Source: an uncultured Eubacteriales bacterium (lineage in GTDB: Bacteria > Bacillota > Clostridia > Christensenellales > Borkfalkiaceae). Taken from it: 9,708 nucleotides of DNA. Both the position numbers and the translations under genes were made by a program. Of this stretch, positions 7,043-9,708 are shown in pieces (positions within the stretch are counted from its first letter, which is position 1; the number at the start of each line of letters is the position of its first letter). The stretch covers positions 1 to 9,708 of the forward strand of contig UQZE01000076.1 in NCBI GenBank assembly GCA_900545325.1, written 5' to 3'. The notes below the pieces were generated by a model that worked only from the letters and a program-made list of their open reading frames with translations, was not told where the DNA came from and did not search any database.

Positions 7043-8352
7043 GATCTCTCCTGTAACTTTCTCAAATCTTTCACGCGCTTGACCTTGCCTTCCGTCCTTT
7101 CGATAGAGAAAGGTTCGACGAGCTTTACTTTGACGTCGATCTGCAAGACGACGCGCAGGCGGTGTTTTATTCTGGCCACGAGTTCTTCGAGCTTGGAGTA
7201 ATCGTCCAAAAGCGTGGCGTCCACGACCTCGACGCGCACTTCCAGCGTATCCATATAATTTATCCTGTCCACAATGATCTCATAGGTCTTGCCGAGCTCG
7301 TCCATGGCCATCAGCACGCTTTCTATCTGAGACGGGAATACGTTGACGCCGCGGATGATGAGCATGTCGTCCGTGCGGCCCACTACTCTCGACATTCTCG
7401 CCAGCGTCCTGCCGCACTTACACGGTTCATATGTAATGGATGTGATATCTTTCGTGCGGTATCGCAGAACGGGCATGCCCTCTTTCGTGAGCGTGGTAAG
7501 CACCATTTCGCCTTTTTCGCCCTCGGGCAACGCCCTGTTTTCCTCGATGTTGACGATTTCCGGATAGAAACAGTCCTCATTGATGTGCATGCCCGATTTT
7601 TCCAGACATTCTCCCGCGACGCCGGGCCCGCCCACCTCGGTAAGCCCGTAATTTTCCGTGGGGATCACGCCGAGGATATCGCGGAGCGCCTGATGCATTT
7701 CCGGCGTAGAGGCTTCCGCGCCGGTAATCGCAAGCCGCAGTTTCAAATCTTTCAAAACTCCCTCTCTGCGCGCCGTTTCCGCAAGATACATCGCGTAACT
7801 CGGCGTGGCGACCAAAGCCGTCGCGCCGAAGTCTTTCATGAGCATGATCTGCCGTTCGGTGTTTCCTGAGGAAACGGGCACGACGGTCGCCCCCAGTTTT
7901 TCTATGCCGTAATGCAGGCCGAAGCCCCCCGTGAAAAGGCCGTAGCCGAAGGATACCTGAATTATGTCCTCGTCGGTAGCGCCGGCCATGGCGAGTACGC
8001 GGGCGATACAGTCCGACCAGACGTCGAGATCGCGGCGGGTATAACCGCATACCACGGGTTTTCCCGTGGTTCCGCTCGACGCGTGCAGCCGTATGATCTT
8101 TTTCATGGGCACGGCCAAAAGCGAAAACGGATAGTTGTCCCTTAAGTCGTCCTTGGTTGTATACGGTATATTTTCTATATCTTTCAGCGTCTTGATATGT
8201 TCGGGTTTGAGCCCTATTTTATCAAAACGCTCTTTGTACATTTTTACGTTTTCGTATGCGTACGCGACGATATGTTTCAGCCTGTCCAGCTGAAGCTCTT
8301 TCAGTTCTTTTCTGTTCATCGTTTCCGCATGAACGTCAAACATCTTATGCAT
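7039..8352 (-). CDS. paaK: Phenylacetate-CoA ligase family, copy A (first gene of the operon)
   Basis: Second AMP-forming aryl-acid:CoA ligase of the ANL superfamily, 437 residues from the chosen start. Motifs, in that numbering: SSGTTGK (92-98), FGYGLFTGG (135-143), YGLTE (235-239), YRTKD (298-302), a CKCGR cysteine motif near 312-316, RTDDMLIIRG (326-335) and the C-terminal lysine in ERTEGKVKRV (K423). Expected product: phenylacetyl-CoA or a related aryl-CoA feeding, or produced by, the adjacent IorAB. The frame opens at an ATG at 8367, but that codon would be almost leaderless relative to the predicted promoter. GGAGGG at 8362-8357 sits just before the ATG at 8352, which I prefer. The stop overlaps the iorA start by 4 nt. 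Long shared blocks, including the identical DDMLIIRGVNVFPSQIES, show that copies A and B are paralogues. Confidence 0.93.
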   Translation of the reverse strand: MHKMFDVHAETMNRKELKELQLDRLKHIVAYAYENVKMYKERFDKIGLKPEHIKTLKDIENIPYTTKDDLRDNYPFSLLAVPMKKIIRLHASSGTTGKPVVCGYTRRDLDVWSDCIARVLAMAGATDEDIIQVSFGYGLFTGGFGLHYGIEKLGATVVPVSSGNTERQIMLMKDFGATALVATPSYAMYLAETARREGVLKDLKLRLAITGAEASTPEMHQALRDILGVIPTENYGLTEVGGPGVAGECLEKSGMHINEDCFYPEIVNIEENRALPEGEKGEMVLTTLTKEGMPVLRYRTKDITSITYEPCKCGRTLARMSRVVGRTDDMLIIRGVNVFPSQIESVLMAMDELGKTYEIIVDRINYMDTLEVRVEVVDATLLDDYSKLEELVARIKHRLRVVLQIDVKVKLVEPFSIERTEGKVKRVKDLRKLQERS

Positions 8353-8356
8353 GTTG

Positions 8357-8362
8357 CCCTCC
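8357..8362 (-). promoter_or_regulatory. Ribosome binding site that decides the copy A ligase start
   Basis: GGAGGG on the minus strand, 4 nt before the ATG at 8352. A start at 8367 would put this site inside the coding region and leave only about 3 nt of leader after the predicted transcription start near 8370. Confidence 0.75.
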
Positions 8363-8376
8363 GTCATATAATGTTT

Positions 8377-8405
8377 ATTCTATCACATTTCCCTCTCAGT
8401 TGCAA
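8377..8405 (-). promoter_or_regulatory. Promoter of the paaK-iorAB-paaK-ACT operon
   Basis: On the minus strand, TTGCAA at 8405-8400, a 17-nt spacer, then TAGAAT at 8382-8377. An extended -10 element (TG, one base, then the hexamer) precedes it. A start near 8370 gives a short untranslated leader of about 18 nt, which leaves no room for a riboswitch. The TTGACT at 8421-8416 is too far from the -10 to be its partner. I see no obvious operator. Confidence 0.7.
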
Positions 8406-8426
8406 GGCGTTTTCAAGTCAAAAAAC

Positions 8427-8464
8427 AAAAATACCGCATAAAAAATGTTTTATGCGGTATTTTT
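8427..8464 (-). terminator. Intrinsic terminator after yunB (structurally bidirectional)
   Basis: A 13-bp perfect stem, ATACCGCATAAAA (8431-8443) with TTTTATGCGGTAT (8448-8460), has a 4-nt loop and is flanked by A-runs on one side and T-runs on the other, extending the pairing by about 4 A-T pairs. On the minus strand it lies 15 nt after the yunB stop and ends in TTTTTG followed by more T residues. It separates the sporulation genes from the ior/paaK promoter. It could also stop plus-strand transcription. Confidence 0.92.
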
Positions 8465-8478
8465 TAGGTTTTATGCAA

Positions 8479-9123
8479 TTAAAAAATCGATCCGTTAAGG
8501 TATATCTCGGGAATTTTACCTACGATCACGGCCTCGCAAATCAGAACGTCGGTCTTGACGGAAACGGTTTTTGACTTTCCCGGAATTATAACGTTCACGG
8601 AAGAATCCACCCTTATGTAAACGGCGTGGCGCGTCTGATTGATGCCCATGCCCTCGAATTCCGAATAAAAAGAACAGATTACGTTTTCCGCCGAAAGTAT
8701 ATCCATAGTTACCGTCGGGCCGAGCCCGGAAACGTATACTATGCCGCTCAGTGCGCCGATGGGGACGTCTACGCCCGCGTCGCATGCGGCGGTGATGAGC
8801 GCCTGCGCCGACACGGCTATTTCCCTGTTGATACGGTTTATCTTCATGCTGTCCGCCGACATGAGCGTGATATCGCCTGCGGCGTTCTTTTCCACCGTAA
8901 CGAGATCGTCATAACTCACGGCGTCAAGATTGAGAAGCACGGCCTTGTTCACCGACGCCGTTACTTTCGACTCGATTTCGGCAAAAGTATAATCTATGAT
9001 CGTCGTCGCAATCCTCGTTTTATAGTACGCGAAGCAGGCGGCAATCAAAGCTATTACGAGAAATATCTTAAATATTCTCTTCCATTTTACTTTGCGTCTT
9101 CGGCGCCTGTAAGAACAATACAC
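8479..9123 (-). CDS. yunB: Sporulation protein YunB
   Basis: A 214-residue YunB-family protein, somewhat shorter than the Bacillus subtilis protein (about 250 residues). YunB is made in the mother cell under sigma-E in B. subtilis; its molecular role is poorly known. The N-terminus is very basic (RRRRRKVKWKR), followed by one membrane segment at about 17-35, then an extracytoplasmic domain. Family signatures are PIGALSGIVYVSGLGPTV (about 121-138), FYSEFEGMGINQTRHAVYI (about 152-170) and CEAVIVGKIPEIY (about 196-208). The only usable start is a GTG at 9123, because an in-frame TAA lies 6 nt upstream of it. No Shine-Dalgarno sequence precedes the GTG, and the start overlaps a perfect palindrome. 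It follows spoVAE by 18 nt and ends at a strong terminator. Confidence 0.9.
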   Translation of the reverse strand: MYCSYRRRRRKVKWKRIFKIFLVIALIAACFAYYKTRIATTIIDYTFAEIESKVTASVNKAVLLNLDAVSYDDLVTVEKNAAGDITLMSADSMKINRINREIAVSAQALITAACDAGVDVPIGALSGIVYVSGLGPTVTMDILSAENVICSFYSEFEGMGINQTRHAVYIRVDSSVNVIIPGKSKTVSVKTDVLICEAVIVGKIPEIYLNGSIF

Positions 9124-9140
9124 ATTATATTATATAATGT
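9122..9140. repeat. Perfect AT-rich palindrome at the yunB start
   Basis: ACATTATAT, a single T, then ATATAATGT: a 9-bp perfect inverted repeat with a 1-nt centre, filling the 18-nt spoVAE-yunB gap and touching the GTG. On the minus strand it contains two overlapping TATAAT hexamers (9134-9129 and 9129-9124). It may be an operator, an internal promoter -10, or chance in AT-rich DNA. No good -35 is visible. Confidence 0.6.
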
Positions 9141-9141
9141 T

Positions 9142-9510
9142 TCAGTTCTTTTTAGACCTCACGCGGAAGATAACCGCAAAAAGATAACCGAAAACGATCG
9201 CCGCGGTAATCCCCGCGCCTGCCGCCGTTATCCCGCCCGTGATGGCGCCGAACAATCCTTCTTTAGCCCCTTCTATCGCGCCTTTTGCCAAGAGATAGCC
9301 GAATCCGGAAATAGGAACCGTAGCGCCCGCTCCCGCAAAATCCACAAGATACTGGTACACGCCGAGAGCCTGCAACACCACGCCCGCGAGCAGAAACGTA
9401 ACTAAAATTTTGCCCGAAGTGATCTTTGTATAGTTTATGAGCAGCTGTGCGATCGTACAAATTGCGCCGCCGACGGCAAACGCCTTCAAAAACGTCAGAA
9501 ATATATCCAT
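9142..9510 (-). CDS. spoVAE: Stage V sporulation protein AE (SpoVAE)
   Basis: A small integral membrane protein of 122 residues, part of the SpoVA complex in the spore inner membrane that moves calcium-dipicolinate into the forming spore and out at germination. It starts MDIFLTFLKAFAVGGAICTIAQLL. Hydrophobic segments lie at about 3-25, 35-58, 85-95 and 98-116, and the family signature FAGAGATVPISGFG lies at 58-71. Length and position after spoVAD favour SpoVAE over the related, longer SpoVAC. The frame extends 11 codons upstream, but AAGGAGG lies within that extension, 5 nt before the ATG at 9510, so I use the shorter start. It lies in an apparent operon with spoVAD and yunB. A sporulation-specific sigma factor (sigma-G for spoVA in Bacillus) would be expected, but the operon promoter lies outside the window. 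Confidence 0.92.
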   Translation of the reverse strand: MDIFLTFLKAFAVGGAICTIAQLLINYTKITSGKILVTFLLAGVVLQALGVYQYLVDFAGAGATVPISGFGYLLAKGAIEGAKEGLFGAITGGITAAGAGITAAIVFGYLFAVIFRVRSKKN

Positions 9511-9515
9511 TTTTT

Positions 9516-9522
9516 CCTCCTT
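9516..9522 (-). promoter_or_regulatory. Ribosome binding site that decides the spoVAE start
   Basis: AAGGAGG on the minus strand, overlapping the TAA stop of spoVAD and placed 5 nt before the ATG at 9510. It excludes the longer frame opening at 9543 and suggests translational coupling of spoVAD and spoVAE. Confidence 0.88.
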
Positions 9523-9700
9523 AACTTTCGAATACGGCCGCATGGGCTATCGAAGGTATGGACTCGCCTTGCTGGGAAGAAACGGACGAAAGCAGGGCCC
9601 CCGTCGCCAGCAGGATTATCCGTTTGTATTCCTTATTGCATAATTTTTTGTAAAGATATCCGTTGAATACGATCGCGCTGCACCCCGCGCCGCTACCGCC
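9521..9700 (-). CDS. spoVAD: Stage V sporulation protein AD, C-terminal fragment (N-terminus off the right edge)
   Basis: Last 59 residues of SpoVAD, the thiolase-like, dipicolinate-binding subunit of the SpoVA channel. The family is about 335-345 residues, so most of the gene lies beyond the edge. Reading to the stop at 9521, the fragment contains GGSGAGCSAIVFNGYLYKKL, then LLATGALLSSVSSQQGESIP and SIAHAAVFES. The ATGALLS...QQGESIP...IAHAV block is a hallmark of the SpoVAD C-terminus. The family usually has HAGGSG at the left of this fragment. Here the two residues before GGSG would read Arg-Ser, and these are encoded by the final 8 bases, which look like sequencing adapter. I therefore end the gene at 9700. 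The stop overlaps the spoVAE ribosome site. Confidence 0.92.
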   Translation of the reverse strand, partial: GGSGAGCSAIVFNGYLYKKLCNKEYKRIILLATGALLSSVSSQQGESIPSIAHAAVFES

Positions 9701-9708
9701 AGATCGGA
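9701..9708. other. Probable Illumina adapter remnant at the contig end
   Basis: The last 8 bases, AGATCGGA, equal the first 8 bases of the Illumina TruSeq adapter. Translated as part of spoVAD they replace the conserved His-Ala before GGSG with Arg-Ser. Both facts point to untrimmed adapter rather than genome. Confidence 0.8.

Noticed and set aside
8353..8478. Possible riboswitch or second T-box ahead of the ligase operon
   Set aside because: The predicted start near 8370 leaves about 18 nt of leader, with no T-box core. The only structure is the yunB terminator.

Overview
All genes in this window lie on the minus strand, so gene order is read from high to low coordinates. The sequence suggests an endospore-forming Firmicute, most likely of the Clostridia. 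The evidence is sporulation genes (spoVAD, spoVAE, yunB), strong AGGAGG-type ribosome sites, a T-box riboswitch, and ferredoxin-linked anaerobic 2-oxoacid chemistry. The last 8 bases match the start of the Illumina TruSeq adapter, so the right edge is probably the end of a short-read contig, perhaps from a metagenome. The genus cannot be named from this sequence.

Layout, in transcription order. (1) 9708-8479: the C-terminal end of spoVAD, then spoVAE, then yunB. This sporulation block is closed by a strong hairpin terminator at 8427-8464. A 19-nt perfect AT-rich palindrome sits at the start of yunB. (2) 8405-2983: a promoter followed by five tightly packed genes: phenylacetate-CoA ligase copy A, iorA, iorB, phenylacetate-CoA ligase copy B, and a tandem-ACT-domain protein. 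Genes overlap or are separated by 12-17 nt, so this is one operon. (3) 2976-1: a second near-consensus promoter, a phenylalanine-type T-box leader with its terminator, then pheS and pheT. The pheT gene runs off the left edge.

How the genes fit together. IorAB interconverts arylpyruvates and arylacetyl-CoA using ferredoxin, and the two PaaK-type ligases interconvert arylacetates and arylacetyl-CoA. The small ACT protein is a plausible sensor of an amino acid or aryl metabolite. Directly downstream, charging of tRNA-Phe is controlled by a T-box that I can read in detail: specifier UUC, and UGGU to pair with an ACCA tRNA end. The window therefore joins a route that makes or degrades aromatic amino acids to the enzyme that consumes phenylalanine. 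The direction of the ior/paaK route cannot be settled from this window: it could be oxidative fermentation, or reductive salvage of aryl acids into amino acids. AMP-forming ligases and the Phe-responsive neighbour make salvage worth testing.

No mobile elements, CRISPR arrays, tRNA or rRNA genes were seen. No stretch longer than about 300 bases lacks a gene or a described regulatory element.
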